Origin: CAISIP01 sp031396205
Lineage (GTDB): Bacteria > Pseudomonadota > Gammaproteobacteria > Burkholderiales > Burkholderiaceae_C
Assembly (NCBI GenBank): GCA_031396205.1
Contig: JANNKH010000022.1
Span: 42,016 to 106,015 of the forward strand
Reading direction: 5' to 3'
DNA: 64,000 nt
Shown: positions 7,757 to 18,778 of the stretch, one piece after another
Position numbering within the stretch: position 1 is the first letter of the stretch
How the letters are laid out: every line of letters begins with the position of its first letter
Notes under the pieces: generated by a model
Database searches by the model: none
What the model was told of the DNA's origin: nothing
What the model saw: the letters and a program-made list of their open reading frames with translations, nothing else
Made by a program: the position numbers and the translations under genes

Positions 7757-9957
7757 TGGCCTACCTGCGGACCGCTGATCGTGATCGGACTGGTCGTTAG
7801 CGGTAGCTTCAACGGACTGGTGACGGAAGGCACGGCGGCGGCCGGCGCGGCCGCAGTGCCGCTCGCCCCTGGTGGCGCCACCTGGGCCGTCCCCGACACC
7901 GCACCTGGCGCCGTGTTCCGTGGCGCTCCCTCAACGGGCGCCGGAGCGCTGCCTGCCGCGTCCGGCTGCGCAACACGGGTTATGGTCGCCGCGGCGCGTG
8001 TCGCCGCGTTGGGCTCGGTTGCGTCGTCATCAGCGCGATCGGCCACGCTGTCCGCAGCGGCCGCGGGTGGCTGCGCTGGTCTCGGCGCCCGAGCGACGCT
8101 CGCAGGATTGGATGACATCGACAAGGTGCGTGGCGGCGTCTTGCGCAGCTGCATTGCAGGCGCGCCCACGGACTGATCGGAGCCGGCCGGCACGGTGACC
8201 GACTCCGCCGTCGGGCGCGTCAGATTGCGCACGACCCGCGGCGTGATCAGCAGCACGATCTCGCTCTTGTTGCTGTTGTCGCGCCGGCTGGAGAACAGAC
8301 GCCCGACCAGTGGAATGTCACCCAACCCGGGGACGCGATTGGCGCTGCTGCGCTCCTCGTCACTGATCAGGCCTGCCAGCACCTGGGTCTCGCCATTGCG
8401 CAGCCGCAGCACCGTGGCGGCGCTGCGCGTGCCGATCTGGTAGGCAAGCGAGTTCGCCGGACCGGGCACCTCGCGCGCGATACTGCTGACCTCCAGCCCG
8501 ACCTTGATCGAGACCTCGTCATCGAGCGAGATGGTCGGCTCGACCTCGAGCTTGAGGCCCACGTCCAGGTACGACACGGCCGCCGCAACGCCGACGTTGG
8601 CGGTCGAGGTGGTGGTGAACACCGGCAGCTTGTCGCCGATGTGAATCTTGGCCTTTTCGCGGTTCTTGACGCGGATGCGCGGGTTCGCCAGCAGGTTGCC
8701 GTCACCCGACTCGTTGCGCAGGTTCAGCGTCAGCGCAGGGTTGGTCACGAACGACGTCAAACCGGCACGATTGCGCAGATCCACCAAGCCCGGGGCAAGG
8801 GTTCCCCCCAGGTTGGTCGAGGTCTCGGTGACACCGCTGTTGACAATCGTCGAACTGGTGGTGGGCTGGAGCAGGCCATAACCGATCTGGTCCGGGAACC
8901 GCAGACCCAGCTCTTGCAGCTTGCCGCGCGTGATTTCGAGCACTTCGACATCCAGCATCACCTCAGGCTCTGCCAGGTCGAGCGACTCGACCAGCCGCTC
9001 GGCCAGACGCACTGCGTCCGGCGTGTCCTTCATGATCAACAGGTTGAGCTTTTCGTCGGCAAATAGGTCCCGTGTCTTGACCAGCGCCCGAACCATCGCC
9101 ATTGCCTGCTTCACGTCGGCATTGGCCAGGTAGAAGCTGCGCGTGACCAATTCCTCATACTGCCTGGACTTGGCCGGCGTGTTCGGGTAAATCAGCACCG
9201 AGTTCTCGTTCAACAGCTTGCGCTCGAGCTGGTTGCTGGCCAGTACCAGGCGGATCACGTCGTCCAGGCCGGTGTTGCGCACGAAGATCGTGACCCTCGT
9301 ATCGGGCCGCACGTCCTTGTCGAAGACGAAATTGATGCCCGAGCTGCGCGCCAGCACCTCGAACACCGTCTTGAGCGGTGTATCGCGGAACTCGATCGTG
9401 ATGGGTTTGCTGAAAGCCGGACCCAGTGCCTGGACGGGCGCGCTGGAACGCATGTCGAGTTCACGCAATTGCTGCATCAACTGGCGCGCCTGCGGCTGGG
9501 CCGGGCTCTCCACCAGCACGCTGCGCACGACGCGCTCGGCGGTCGCGTTGTCGCCCTTGACGAACGCCTCTTGCGCCTGGCGCAATGCACCGTCATGGCG
9601 CCGTTGCGCCTCCAGGTCCGCAAGGCCGGTGCGGGCCCGCTGATTGAACCCATCGAGCCGTTGTGCGCGCTCGTACAGGGCCTGGGCCTGCTCGGTATTG
9701 CGCGCACCCTGCTGCATCTGCGCCTGGGCGAGCAGTTGCGCCGTGGCCTGGTCGCGCTCGCGAAAGTACTGCGCACGCAATTCGCGGTCATCGGGGAATT
9801 CGCGCATGGCCAGCTCCAGCCGCAACACGCCGTCTTCGGCGCGACCGTTGGCGGCCAGGATCCGGGCCTCGTTGATGGCCGGGTTGGCGGCGCAGCCGGT
9901 CAACAGGATCACCAGGGCAAGGGCGGCCCACGGGAATGGGGAATTGCGGTACTTCAA
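7753..9957 (-). CDS. Secretin (GspD/PilQ/MshL-like outer-membrane lipoprotein)
   Basis: 734 residues. N-terminus carries a lipobox (ALVILLTGC, Cys22), then tetratricopeptide-like helices (about 30-170), an STN/N0 domain (about 183-240, ITIEFRDTPLKTVFEVLARSSG), N1-type repeats and the secretin core (about 320-600) with VEVLEITRGKLQELGLRF, RVPGLGDIPLVGRLFSSR and ITPRVVRN. A Pro/Ala-rich tail of about 110 residues follows. Start codon is TTG at 9957, overlapping the upstream stop (TTGA), with GGAAG 6 bases before it; ATG alternatives would cut off the lipobox. Forms the outer-membrane channel of the hybrid secretion/pilus machine. Confidence 0.9.
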   Translation of the reverse strand: MKYRNSPFPWAALALVILLTGCAANPAINEARILAANGRAEDGVLRLELAMREFPDDRELRAQYFRERDQATAQLLAQAQMQQGARNTEQAQALYERAQRLDGFNQRARTGLADLEAQRRHDGALRQAQEAFVKGDNATAERVVRSVLVESPAQPQARQLMQQLRELDMRSSAPVQALGPAFSKPITIEFRDTPLKTVFEVLARSSGINFVFDKDVRPDTRVTIFVRNTGLDDVIRLVLASNQLERKLLNENSVLIYPNTPAKSRQYEELVTRSFYLANADVKQAMAMVRALVKTRDLFADEKLNLLIMKDTPDAVRLAERLVESLDLAEPEVMLDVEVLEITRGKLQELGLRFPDQIGYGLLQPTTSSTIVNSGVTETSTNLGGTLAPGLVDLRNRAGLTSFVTNPALTLNLRNESGDGNLLANPRIRVKNREKAKIHIGDKLPVFTTTSTANVGVAAAVSYLDVGLKLEVEPTISLDDEVSIKVGLEVSSIAREVPGPANSLAYQIGTRSAATVLRLRNGETQVLAGLISDEERSSANRVPGLGDIPLVGRLFSSRRDNSNKSEIVLLITPRVVRNLTRPTAESVTVPAGSDQSVGAPAMQLRKTPPRTLSMSSNPASVARAPRPAQPPAAAADSVADRADDDATEPNAATRAAATITRVAQPDAAGSAPAPVEGAPRNTAPGAVSGTAQVAPPGASGTAAAPAAAVPSVTSPLKLPLTTSPITISGPQVGQ

Positions 9958-10460
9958 TGGGCACTTCCAAATGGCAGGTATTGCGTCTGTTTCAATGGAC
10001 CGTAGACCAGCGTCATGCGTTCGGTCGTGATGTCGACCACCTTGTAATCTGCCACCACGTCGCCCCGGCGCAGCAGATGCGTGCGGGCATCCTGCGTGAC
10101 GAAGGCCATAACCTCACCGTCGTCCAGCAACTTGCCCAGATAGCGGAATGGAAGCGGCGGCGCAACCGGCACCGACGCTGGCGCTGCAGGCGCCTCGGCA
10201 ACCGGTGGCGGCTGCCAGTTGCGCGCCGCGAACAGGTTGTTGTCCGATGGCGCGTACGGCGCGCGTGTGGCCACCGGCCGCGGCGTCTCGGGCGTCCCTG
10301 GCGATGGGGGGCGCGGCACACGCGTCGACCGGGGCCCGGGCGCGGTCGCACTGGCTGCCGATTCCGGCGCCACCACGCCGGACTGCGGCAGGTCTACGAA
10401 CGAGACGACGATGGTCGAAAGCAGACCCAGCCCCAACAGCACATGGCGCAGCGCGGGCAT
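9954..10460 (-). CDS. GspC/PilP-like periplasmic linker protein
   Basis: 168 residues. One N-terminal membrane segment (ALRHVLLGLGLLSTIVVSF), a Pro/Ala-rich periplasmic linker (about 30-105) and a small C-terminal domain (FRYLGKLLDDGEVMAFV, RRGDVVADYKVVDIT, MTLVYGPLKQTQYLPFG) of the homology-region type found in GspC and PilP, which connect the inner-membrane platform to the secretin. ATG 10460 follows the upstream TGA with no gap; GAGG lies 9 bases before. It sits directly before the secretin gene, as pilP sits before pilQ. Confidence 0.65.
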   Translation of the reverse strand: MPALRHVLLGLGLLSTIVVSFVDLPQSGVVAPESAASATAPGPRSTRVPRPPSPGTPETPRPVATRAPYAPSDNNLFAARNWQPPPVAEAPAAPASVPVAPPLPFRYLGKLLDDGEVMAFVTQDARTHLLRRGDVVADYKVVDITTERMTLVYGPLKQTQYLPFGSAH

Positions 10461-11003
10461 TCAGGATGCCCTCATGAACAGCGTCAGCCGTACGCGCGCA
10501 TCCACGGCGTCCCTGGCCGCATCGTCGCGGCGCAGGCTGAGTTCGTCCAGCGACGCGGACGGCACCGCGTTCATGACGTCGGAGAGCCAGGCGCGCAGGC
10601 GCGGGTAGTCGGAGCGGGCGGGCAACGTGATCTGGTAACGCATCAGCTGCGCGCCCGCGTCCCGTGACAGGCGGTATTCGCCTTGTGCCAGCGTGACGCC
10701 GTTCGCATCCGCAGCACGCTGGATCATCGCGATCGCCTCCAGCGCGCCGGCCGCTGTGGGCAGACCCGCGTAGAAGGCGGTCAATTGCCGGCGCTGCGTC
10801 TCCTGCGGGTCCGACGATCGGCTGCGATCGGCATGCGCCGAAGCGAGCGCCGCATCAAGCGTGCGCACCTGGGTTCGCACGGGTGGTGTGGCCAGTAACG
10901 CCACGCCGGCCGCAACTGCCATCATTACCAGGGCCAGCGGCAGCGGCCAACCGTGGCGTGCGATCTCAAAACGCCAATGGGCCGCCAGCAATCCCGCGTT
11001 CAC
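10461..11003 (-). CDS. PilO/GspM-like inner-membrane protein
   Basis: 180 residues with one N-terminal transmembrane helix (PLPLALVMMAVAAGVALLA), a coiled-coil-like stretch (about 45-75) and a periplasmic ferredoxin-like domain (AIAMIQRAADANGVTLAQGEY, LPARSDYPRLRAWLSDVMNAVP), the layout of PilO and GspM. The start ATG overlaps the preceding stop (ATGA). Follows the PilN-like gene, as in pilMNOP clusters. Confidence 0.7.
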   Translation of the reverse strand: MNAGLLAAHWRFEIARHGWPLPLALVMMAVAAGVALLATPPVRTQVRTLDAALASAHADRSRSSDPQETQRRQLTAFYAGLPTAAGALEAIAMIQRAADANGVTLAQGEYRLSRDAGAQLMRYQITLPARSDYPRLRAWLSDVMNAVPSASLDELSLRRDDAARDAVDARVRLTLFMRAS

Positions 11004-11536
11004 AGTCCAGGGCTCCAGGTGACGTCCAGCGAGAAACGGATCACCCGGACTGCGCCGGCCATCCGCGCCTCGTGTCCGGACAGCGTGGCTGACCCGATCC
11101 GGGGCGAGGCACCCAGCCTGCTGACGTAGGCCAGTACGTCGGCCATCGACTTCGCCTCACCGGTCAGGCGCAAGCCACGCCCGTGCCCCTGGCTTTCGAC
11201 GCTGAGCAGCGCAACCGGTGCATCGGCATGACGCTCGAGCTCCTGCAGCATGGCGTCCCACGGAAGGCGCAATCGAGCAGCGATGGAGTCCACGGTGGGG
11301 ATCTCGGCAAGCGGCTGCGCAGCCGGCTCGGCGCGCCGCAGCGCAAGCGATTCCTGCCGCTGGCCCCGCTGCATGCGTGCCTGCCGGGCTTCGAGGCGCT
11401 CGAGATCGTTGCGCGCATCGAGATAGTCCGACAGCGTGACGCCTACCGTAACCAGTCCGGCCAGCAGCAGCACGACGCAGGCCAGCGATACCGGACGACG
11501 CCGGCGAATGAAGTCGATGTCCAACGGTTGAATCAT
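11000..11536 (-). CDS. PilN-like inner-membrane assembly protein
   Basis: 178 residues from ATG 11536. Starts MIQPLDIDFIRRRRP, a short cytoplasmic tail, then a transmembrane helix (SLACVVLLLAGLVTVGVTL), a coiled coil (ARNDLERLEARQARMQRG) and a PilN-type periplasmic domain (LRLPWDAMLQELERHAD, GEAKSMADVLAYVSRLG). The open frame extends upstream to 12043 but that part is a shadow of the PilM-like gene. In pilus systems PilN binds PilM in the cytoplasm and PilO in the periplasm. A good Shine-Dalgarno is not visible, so translation may rely on coupling. Confidence 0.75.
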   Translation of the reverse strand: MIQPLDIDFIRRRRPVSLACVVLLLAGLVTVGVTLSDYLDARNDLERLEARQARMQRGQRQESLALRRAEPAAQPLAEIPTVDSIAARLRLPWDAMLQELERHADAPVALLSVESQGHGRGLRLTGEAKSMADVLAYVSRLGASPRIGSATLSGHEARMAGAVRVIRFSLDVTWSPGL

Positions 11537-11571
11537 GGCGCCGCGAGGGGGAACATCAGCATGGCCGGCCT

Positions 11572-12367
11572 TCAGACACCCAGCGCCAAGCGGCGGGCGT
11601 CGGAACCAAGGCCTGCCAGGCCGGACGGACACAGCCAGGAAAACGGCAGCTCGGCGCTGGTGGCCGGGGGCGCGCCGGTACCTGCCAGAAACAGCTTGGC
11701 GGCGGCAGGCACGCCACCCGCAGCCACACCCATGCGGGCCATCAGGCCGGGCAACACCGCACGCCAGTCGCCATCGAGCCGCTGCGCGCGCAACGACTGC
11801 CATGCGCCGGCACGCAGCAGGCCCAGCGTCAGCCAATCGGATTCGATCAGCCCGAACCAGACCGTGCCGGCGCCCAATCTGGCGCGCCAGTGGTCCACCG
11901 CATGGCCAAAGTACGGCACCACCAGATCCAGCTGCGCACCCGTCCGCGCGCAGGCGGCGTGCAGCGCCTGCACCAGTGCCGCATCCACCGCGCAGGCCGG
12001 GGTTGCGCTGCCCGGCGGCTGCAGCGCGATCATCACCTGCCATTCACCTGCGGCCTTGCCGAAGGTCTCGGCATAGCGCAATTGCGCAAACGCCGCCAGT
12101 TCACTCTGGTGCGTGAGTTCTGGTCGCCATGGCAACAGCTGCCAGCGCAACAGGCTGGCGGACAGCACGACCTGTACCGTTGGCGGCCGGCCGGTCTCGG
12201 CTGCCAGCCACTGTGCCAGCCCGTCGACCGCGTCGCGCCAGGGCACGCGCTCCACCGGGGCGGCGCAGGCGATGCTGTCATGGTCCACCGCACGGCGCGG
12301 CCACAGACCCCGCAACCGGACGCGCACCAGTTGCCGCGCCGAAACGCCGATGCGCCAGCACGGACGA

Positions 12368-12381
<14 letters not shown>
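11572..12381 (-). CDS. PilM/GspL-like cytoplasmic actin-fold protein (divergent)
   Basis: 269 residues. No transmembrane helix and no signal peptide. Position between gspE and the PilN-like gene, and the beginning WRIGVSARQLVRVRL, suggest a divergent PilM or the cytoplasmic part of GspL; clear ATP-binding motifs of the actin fold are not obvious. Start is GTG at 12381 with AGGAG 7 bases upstream, inside the end of gspE (14-base overlap). Trp- and Ala-rich. The assignment leans on synteny. Confidence 0.5.
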
Positions 12382-14046
<1,665 letters not shown>

Positions 14047-14050
<4 letters not shown>

Positions 14051-15234
14051 GGGACGCTGTCGGCCAGTTGAAAGATGGGCAGATACATCAGGATCACAAT
14101 GCCGCCGATCAGCAGGCCCATCAGCAACATCATCACCGGGCCGATCAGACGGGTCGCCCATTCGGCCCAGCGCGCCATCTCCTCGTCGTGGAAGGCCGCG
14201 ACACGTTCCATCATGTCACCCATGTTGCCGGCCCGCTCGCCGACCCGCAGCATGCGCACGGCCACCGCCGTGGTCAGTCCTGCGGCCTCGAATGCATGCG
14301 AGATCGAATGGCCTTCACGAATCTGCCGTGTCGCCACGCTCAGTCGCGAGCGCAATGCGGTGCTCAGCAGGCCCGCGACCATGTCGAGCGCAGGCACGAT
14401 CGCAATCCCGCCGCGCAACAGCATGCCCAGGGTCCTGTAGAGCCGTGCCAGCTGGTAGACCCGCATGCGCTCGCCCACGGCCGGCAGGCGCCACAGCTGG
14501 CGTACAACCGCATGCAGCAGCATGCGTGCGCCGCCGCGCAGCATGAATACCACCAATGCGATGGCACCTAGCAGCAACAGCGCCCCATACTTCTCGACCA
14601 CCTGACCCCACTGCAGCAACAGGCGCGACAGGAAGGGCAGATCGCCGCCCATGTCTTCATAAATGTGCGAAAAGCGCGGTACCACGTAGCCCATCAGGAA
14701 CAGGATCACCAACGTGCTGACGGCGACCAGCAGTGCCGGATAGATCGCCGCACTGACCAGCTTCGCGCGCAACAGCTCGAGCTGCGTGGCGTAGTCGATG
14801 TACCGCCCCAGGGCCTCGCCCAGGCTGCTCGTACGCTCGCTTGCGCGCACGGTCGCGACGTACAGCGGCGGAAAATCGCGCGCCTCCTGCTCCAATGTCG
14901 CGGAAAAGGGGCGCCCCTGGCGCATGCCGGTGACGATACGCTGCAGCACCTGGCGAACGTCCGCGCGCGGCTCCTTTTCGGTCAGTGTTTCGATCGCCTC
15001 GACAATCGTGATGCCGGCGTCAAGCAGCGACAGAAGTTCGCGGCTGAACAACAGCAGCGGAAAACCGGAGGCGCGCGGCGTGCGCAATCGCTGGACCAGC
15101 GGGGGCCGCGCGACAGACAGGACCGCAAACCCACGCGCCTTTGCCAGACGGGCAGCGTCGCTGGCGTCCGCAGCATCGAGCAACGTGACGCCAACACCGG
15201 CGTCGGCCTTGAGGATCTTGACGGCAAACTGCAT
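14047..15234 (-). CDS. gspF: GspF/PilC-type inner-membrane platform protein
   Basis: 395 residues from ATG 15234, two bases after the gspG stop. Starts MQFAVKILKADAGV, then two T2SF domains: the first with FSRELLSLLDAGITIVEAIE and the transmembrane block YPALLVAVSTLVILFLMGYVVP, the second with YRTLGMLLRGGIAIVPALD and a C-terminal pair of helices (GPVMMLLMGLLIGGIVILM). This is the family's usual architecture and length. Membrane hub that couples the ATPase to pseudopilin assembly. Confidence 0.92.
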
Positions 15235-15236
15235 GG

Positions 15237-15677
15237 CTACCAGTTGACGAGGTCTTCGGCCTCGCCCGTACCACCCGGCTGGCCGTCCTTGCCATACGAG
15301 AGCAGGTCCAACTCGCCATGCTCGCCAGGAAACTTGTACACATAAGCGTGGGACCACGGATCCAGAGGAACGGCCTTCTTGAGATAGGGACCCGACCAAC
15401 GGGTCTCGCCCACCGGCCGTTCGTTGAGCGCAGCCAGACCCTGTTCGGTCGACGGGTAGTGTCCGACGTCAAGACGGTATTGGTCCAGCGCCTTTTCCAG
15501 CGAATCGATCTGCGCACGCGCGGTCTTGACTTCAGACTTGCCGATCTGCGCGAACAATCTGGGCGCCACAAAGCCGGCCAACATACCGATGATGACCATC
15601 ACCACCAGCAGCTCGAGCAGGGTAAAGCCGCAGGCTGCCAGCACCAAAGAGGAACGACGAGGAGAATTCTTGCTCAT
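15237..15677 (-). CDS. gspG: Major pseudopilin GspG
   Basis: 146 residues from ATG 15677. Positively charged leader (MSKNSPRRSS), cleavage G|FTLLELLVVMVIIGML with Glu5, then the GspG signature: TEQGLAAL, PYLKKAVPLDPW, YKFPGEHGELDLLSYGKDG, EAEDLVNW. The Asp-rich C-terminal loop normally binds calcium in GspG. First gene of the minus-strand secretion operon; a longer open frame to 15764 has no prepilin logic. The leader is longer than usual (19 residues before the cleavage Gly). Confidence 0.92.
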   Translation of the reverse strand: MSKNSPRRSSLVLAACGFTLLELLVVMVIIGMLAGFVAPRLFAQIGKSEVKTARAQIDSLEKALDQYRLDVGHYPSTEQGLAALNERPVGETRWSGPYLKKAVPLDPWSHAYVYKFPGEHGELDLLSYGKDGQPGGTGEAEDLVNW

Positions 15678-15918
15678 GGGTGAGATTGATAGCGCTGGCG
15701 ATCCGGTTCTCGGATCCAGCACAACGACGGCATGCGAGGAGAGACCGCAGTATCGAAGCCGCATATGACAAAAGCGTTACCGGATACCCTGATGCGCTTT
15801 CATGACAGCTAATAGAGATTGGAATAGTTCTATCGGATCGTCTTCCTGGAGCATTGGCCTGCCAGAACCACGCGCGCGTGTCACATGCATGGCACATGGG
15901 TGACGCACAATACCCGCC

Positions 15919-16587
15919 ATGTTCGACCGCCCGGAAACATCCGCACCGCAGCACCGCGAGTACCGCTGCGCCAATGGCTTGCTTGCGACCATGGCGCTGG
16001 TGTGGTCGCTGTTGCACATGCAATGCGCAAGTGCCGATGTGTTTGCGTTTCAGGCTGACGACGGCGTCGCGCACTTCAGCGATCAGCCGACCGATCCTCG
16101 ATACCGGCTCCTGATGCGCACCGGTGAACCTGTCGCCCGACAGCCGGCGGTCGCTGCGCCACACCTGCTTGCAAACAGGGTCGCTCCGATGTTGGCGGCG
16201 GCAATATCTGCTGCGGCGCAGGCCAATGGAATCGAAGAGGCCTTGCTGCATGCCGTAGTCAAGACGGAATCCGGGTATAACCCGAGCGCCGTGTCGCCCA
16301 AGGGTGCAATGGGCTTGATGCAACTGATGCCGGACACGGCGCGTCGCTATGGGGTCGCAAACCCACTGGATATAAGGCAGAACCTGAATGGCGGCGCCCG
16401 CCATCTCGGCGAACTGATGCAGATGTTCCCGAACAAGCTCGAACTCGCCCTGGCAGCATACAACGCCGGGGCCGGGGCTGTCATCTCGCATGGCCGGCGC
16501 ATCCCGCCGTACGCCGAAACGATGCGCTACGTGCCGACCGTGATGCGCAACTACGGGTTGTTGCGTCGCGCAACGACCGAGCGCTAG
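15919..16587 (+). CDS. Lytic transglycosylase (SLT domain)
   Basis: 222 residues. N-terminal hydrophobic segment (LLATMALVWSLLHMQCASA) looks like a signal peptide, followed by a DUF4124-like patch (VFAFQADDGVAHFSDQPTDP) and an SLT domain: HAVVKTESGYNPSAVSPKGAMGLMQLMPDTARRYGV, read in parts, with catalytic Glu in KTESGYN, and LALAAYNAGAGAV near the end. Cleaves peptidoglycan in the periplasm. It is divergent from the secretion operon; small transglycosylases often help secretion or pilus machines cross the wall, so a link is plausible but inferred. Confidence 0.9.
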   Translation: MFDRPETSAPQHREYRCANGLLATMALVWSLLHMQCASADVFAFQADDGVAHFSDQPTDPRYRLLMRTGEPVARQPAVAAPHLLANRVAPMLAAAISAAAQANGIEEALLHAVVKTESGYNPSAVSPKGAMGLMQLMPDTARRYGVANPLDIRQNLNGGARHLGELMQMFPNKLELALAAYNAGAGAVISHGRRIPPYAETMRYVPTVMRNYGLLRRATTER

Positions 16588-16599
16588 ACCCGCTCCGCG

Positions 16600-17292
16600 C
16601 TATTGCCCCTGCGTAGAAAAGCTGTAGCCGCTACCGCGCACGGTCTGTATCAGGATGTCGTGTCCACCCCTGCGTATCGACGCGCGCAGGCGGCGGATGT
16701 GCACGTCGACCGTACGCTCCTCGCCAAAGAAGTGATCGCCCCAAACCTGGTCGAGCAGTTGCGCGCGCGAATGCACCCGATCTGCGTGCGTCATCAGGAA
16801 ATGCAACAGCCGGAATTCGGTCGAACCCAGTTCCAGTTCCTCGTCACCCAACATCACACGTTGGGCGATCGGCTCAAGGCGCAATCCGGAAACCTCAACC
16901 GCGTCATACGTGGTCTGAGGCGCCCGGCGACGCAATACCGCGGAGATTCGTGCCAGCAATTCGCGCGACGAGAAAGGTTTGGTGACATAGTCATCAGCGC
17001 CGGCTTCAAGCGCCGCGACCTTGTCCCGCACCTCCAGTCGCGCCGTCAACATGATCAGCGGAACAGACCGCGTTCGCCCGTCGCGACGGATCCACCGCAC
17101 CAGGTCGATGCCGGACATGCCCGGCAGCATCCATTCGAGGACAACCATGTTCGGCAATTCGGCGCGTATTCGATCCTGCGCCTGTTCCGCATTGCCGGCC
17201 TGCAGCACGCGGTATCCGGCACGCCCCAGGTTCACCGAAACCATTTGCTGCACGGCATCGTCTTCATCCACGACAAGAATTCGCGCCGACAT
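16600..17292 (-). CDS. PhoB-like OmpR-family response regulator with Glu at the phosphoacceptor site
   Basis: 230 residues from ATG 17292 (GGAAAG 6 bases upstream; preferred to a start 33 bases further up). Receiver domain: acidic pocket VVDEDD (8-13), then NMVVLEWMLPGMSG where the phosphoacceptor Asp53 of PhoB is Glu (codon gaa, 17134-17136), switch Thr in LIMLTAR and Lys in DDYVTKPF. C-terminal winged helix intact (ELGSTEFRLLHFLMTH, RTVDVHIRRLRASI, IQTVRGSGYSF). No histidine kinase or pst gene adjoins it. The Glu may mimic phosphorylation and make the protein constitutively active, or the protein may be kinase-independent; both are inference. Best hit type by pattern is PhoB. Confidence 0.88.
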   Translation of the reverse strand: MSARILVVDEDDAVQQMVSVNLGRAGYRVLQAGNAEQAQDRIRAELPNMVVLEWMLPGMSGIDLVRWIRRDGRTRSVPLIMLTARLEVRDKVAALEAGADDYVTKPFSSRELLARISAVLRRRAPQTTYDAVEVSGLRLEPIAQRVMLGDEELELGSTEFRLLHFLMTHADRVHSRAQLLDQVWGDHFFGEERTVDVHIRRLRASIRRGGHDILIQTVRGSGYSFSTQGQ

Positions 17293-17538
17293 GGCAAGCT
17301 TTCCGAATTGAAACGAAACGAGCATAGCGAAGGAATGTGACGAAAGAACTGCAGAAAGCCGGGGACCTGTTGCGGCGCTGTCCAGAAAGCCGCGTCACTG
17401 ACGTCGAGGTCGACCAGCGCCACCCTACGAAGAAACTGGCTGCGCCGATGGCAGGCCTGCAGTTCGTCAGCCGGCATGCCAGACACAACGAACAAGATGG
17501 CAGGATCGACGAAGCTCTGCACGGTTACTGCGCCGGCT

Positions 17539-17817
17539 TCAATCGAAAATCTCGTTGAGCCAGGACTTCTTGCGACTGCGCTGGTGGCGCTGGCCATCGC
17601 GGTAGTCGGAGTCTTCAAAGTCGGGTTGTTGGTGCCGCCTCGCCGCTGGCGCAGAAGCCGCAGCGGCGGGTGTGGCTACAGTGGCTGCCCGATCCAGCAG
17701 CTTGTCGAGTTCACCCCGGTCCAGCCAGATGCCGCGACAAGCGGGGCAGTAGTCAATTTCGACACCCTGTCGGTCCGTCATCACCAGGGTTGTGTCGGGG
17801 CAGCTAGGACATTTCAT
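17539..17817 (-). CDS. zf-TFIIB domain protein
   Basis: 92 residues. N-terminus MKCPSCPDTTLVMT and DYCPACRGIWLDRGELDKLL give the CxxC...CxxC zinc-binding pattern of the zf-TFIIB (DUF) family. The rest is Ala-rich then Arg/Gln/Asp-rich (DYRDGQRHQRSRKKSWLNEIFD). Family function is unknown; probably a cytoplasmic zinc protein. It precedes the small membrane protein and the BI-1 gene in the opposite order of transcription, so it may be the last gene of that run. Confidence 0.85.
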   Translation of the reverse strand: MKCPSCPDTTLVMTDRQGVEIDYCPACRGIWLDRGELDKLLDRAATVATPAAAASAPAARRHQQPDFEDSDYRDGQRHQRSRKKSWLNEIFD

Positions 17818-17877
17818 TTGGTTCTTTCGTGAATTTGATAAGCAAGGCGATGAGCGCTGGAATACATGGGGCAGGAC

Positions 17878-18048
17878 TCATTGGATCCACGCCACTGCGC
17901 TCCCAATCAGGCTCATCGCGCCCACGGCAGCCAGCAGTCTGGCATCGCGCCGGTTTCGTTCCTTGTATGCATGCCATGCGGCATACAGAATCGAGAACGC
18001 CACTACAAGTCCGCCGATGGCCCTATCCGGAACAATGAGATCATTCAT
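17878..18048 (-). CDS. Small two-helix membrane protein
   Basis: 56 residues from ATG 18048, which overlaps the end of the BI-1 gene by 8 bases. Two hydrophobic segments: AIGGLVVAFSILYAAWHAY and LLAAVGAMSLIGSAVAWI, separated by a charged hinge (KERNRRDAR). No recognised family. The overlap suggests coupled expression with the BI-1 protein. A TTG start at 18066 is also possible. Confidence 0.55.
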   Translation of the reverse strand: MNDLIVPDRAIGGLVVAFSILYAAWHAYKERNRRDARLLAAVGAMSLIGSAVAWIQ

Positions 18049-18748
18049 TGGAGCCACCGAAACCAAAGAGACTCAGCAGACTGGTAAACAAATTGAACAC
18101 CGACACATACAGGCTCACGGTGGCCATGAGGTAGTTGGTCTCGCCGCCGTTGACGATGCGGCTGGTCTGGAACAGGATCAAGCCCGCGGACAACAGGGCC
18201 ACCATGGCCGATACCGCCAGCGCCAATGCAGGTATCTCCAACAGCATGACTGCAATCCCGGCGACCAGCGCAAGCACCATGCCGACGAACAGAAAGCCAC
18301 CCATGAAACTGAAGTCGCGTCGGGTCAGCAGTGCATAGCTTGAAAGCGCCAGAAAGGTCGCACCGGTGGCGGCCAAAGCAAGGGTCACGGTTGGTGCGCC
18401 GCCGGGCAAAGCCAGGGAATGCGTCAATAACGGCCCCAGCGTGTAACCCATGAAGCCCGTCAAGGCAAATACCACGGGCAAGGCCCAGGCGCTGTTTTGC
18501 AGCTTGTGCACGGCGTACAGCAGGCCGAAGTAGCCCATCAGCGTGATCATCAAGCCGGGTGCTGGAAGTTGCAGCGTGAGCGTGGTAACGGCCACCCCGG
18601 CGCTGAAAAGCAGGGTCATGGCCAGCAGCGCGTAGGTGTTGCGCAAGACCCGCTTGATCTGGTCGGACTGGGAAACACCGCAAGGTGCCACCACAGCCCG
18701 ATAGTGTGCCGGGTTGCTTGACGGCAGGGGTGAAGGTGCGTTATTCAT
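18041..18748 (-). CDS. Bax inhibitor-1/YccA family membrane protein
   Basis: 235 residues with about seven transmembrane helices (for example LLAMTLLFSAGVAVTTL, GYFGLLYAVHKL, GFMGYTLGPLL, GGFLFVGMVLALVAGIAVMLL, VSAMVALLSAGLILFQTS). ILFQTSRIVNGGETNYLMA and SLYVSVFNLFTSLLSLFG are typical of YccA/YbhL proteins. E. coli YccA interacts with the FtsH protease; the wider family includes pH-sensing calcium leak channels. It lies next to a RaiA-like gene and a NhaR-type regulator, a combination suggestive of ion or stress response, which is inference. Confidence 0.9.
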   Translation of the reverse strand: MNNAPSPLPSSNPAHYRAVVAPCGVSQSDQIKRVLRNTYALLAMTLLFSAGVAVTTLTLQLPAPGLMITLMGYFGLLYAVHKLQNSAWALPVVFALTGFMGYTLGPLLTHSLALPGGAPTVTLALAATGATFLALSSYALLTRRDFSFMGGFLFVGMVLALVAGIAVMLLEIPALALAVSAMVALLSAGLILFQTSRIVNGGETNYLMATVSLYVSVFNLFTSLLSLFGFGGSNE

Positions 18749-18778
18749 GGTGTCTTTTTTTTCAAGCTGCTGGATGGT

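Noticed and set aside
11537..12043. Upstream extension of the PilN-like frame
   Set aside because: The added 169 codons overlap the PilM-like gene and have Arg/Gly-rich shadow composition; PilN homology starts at 11536.
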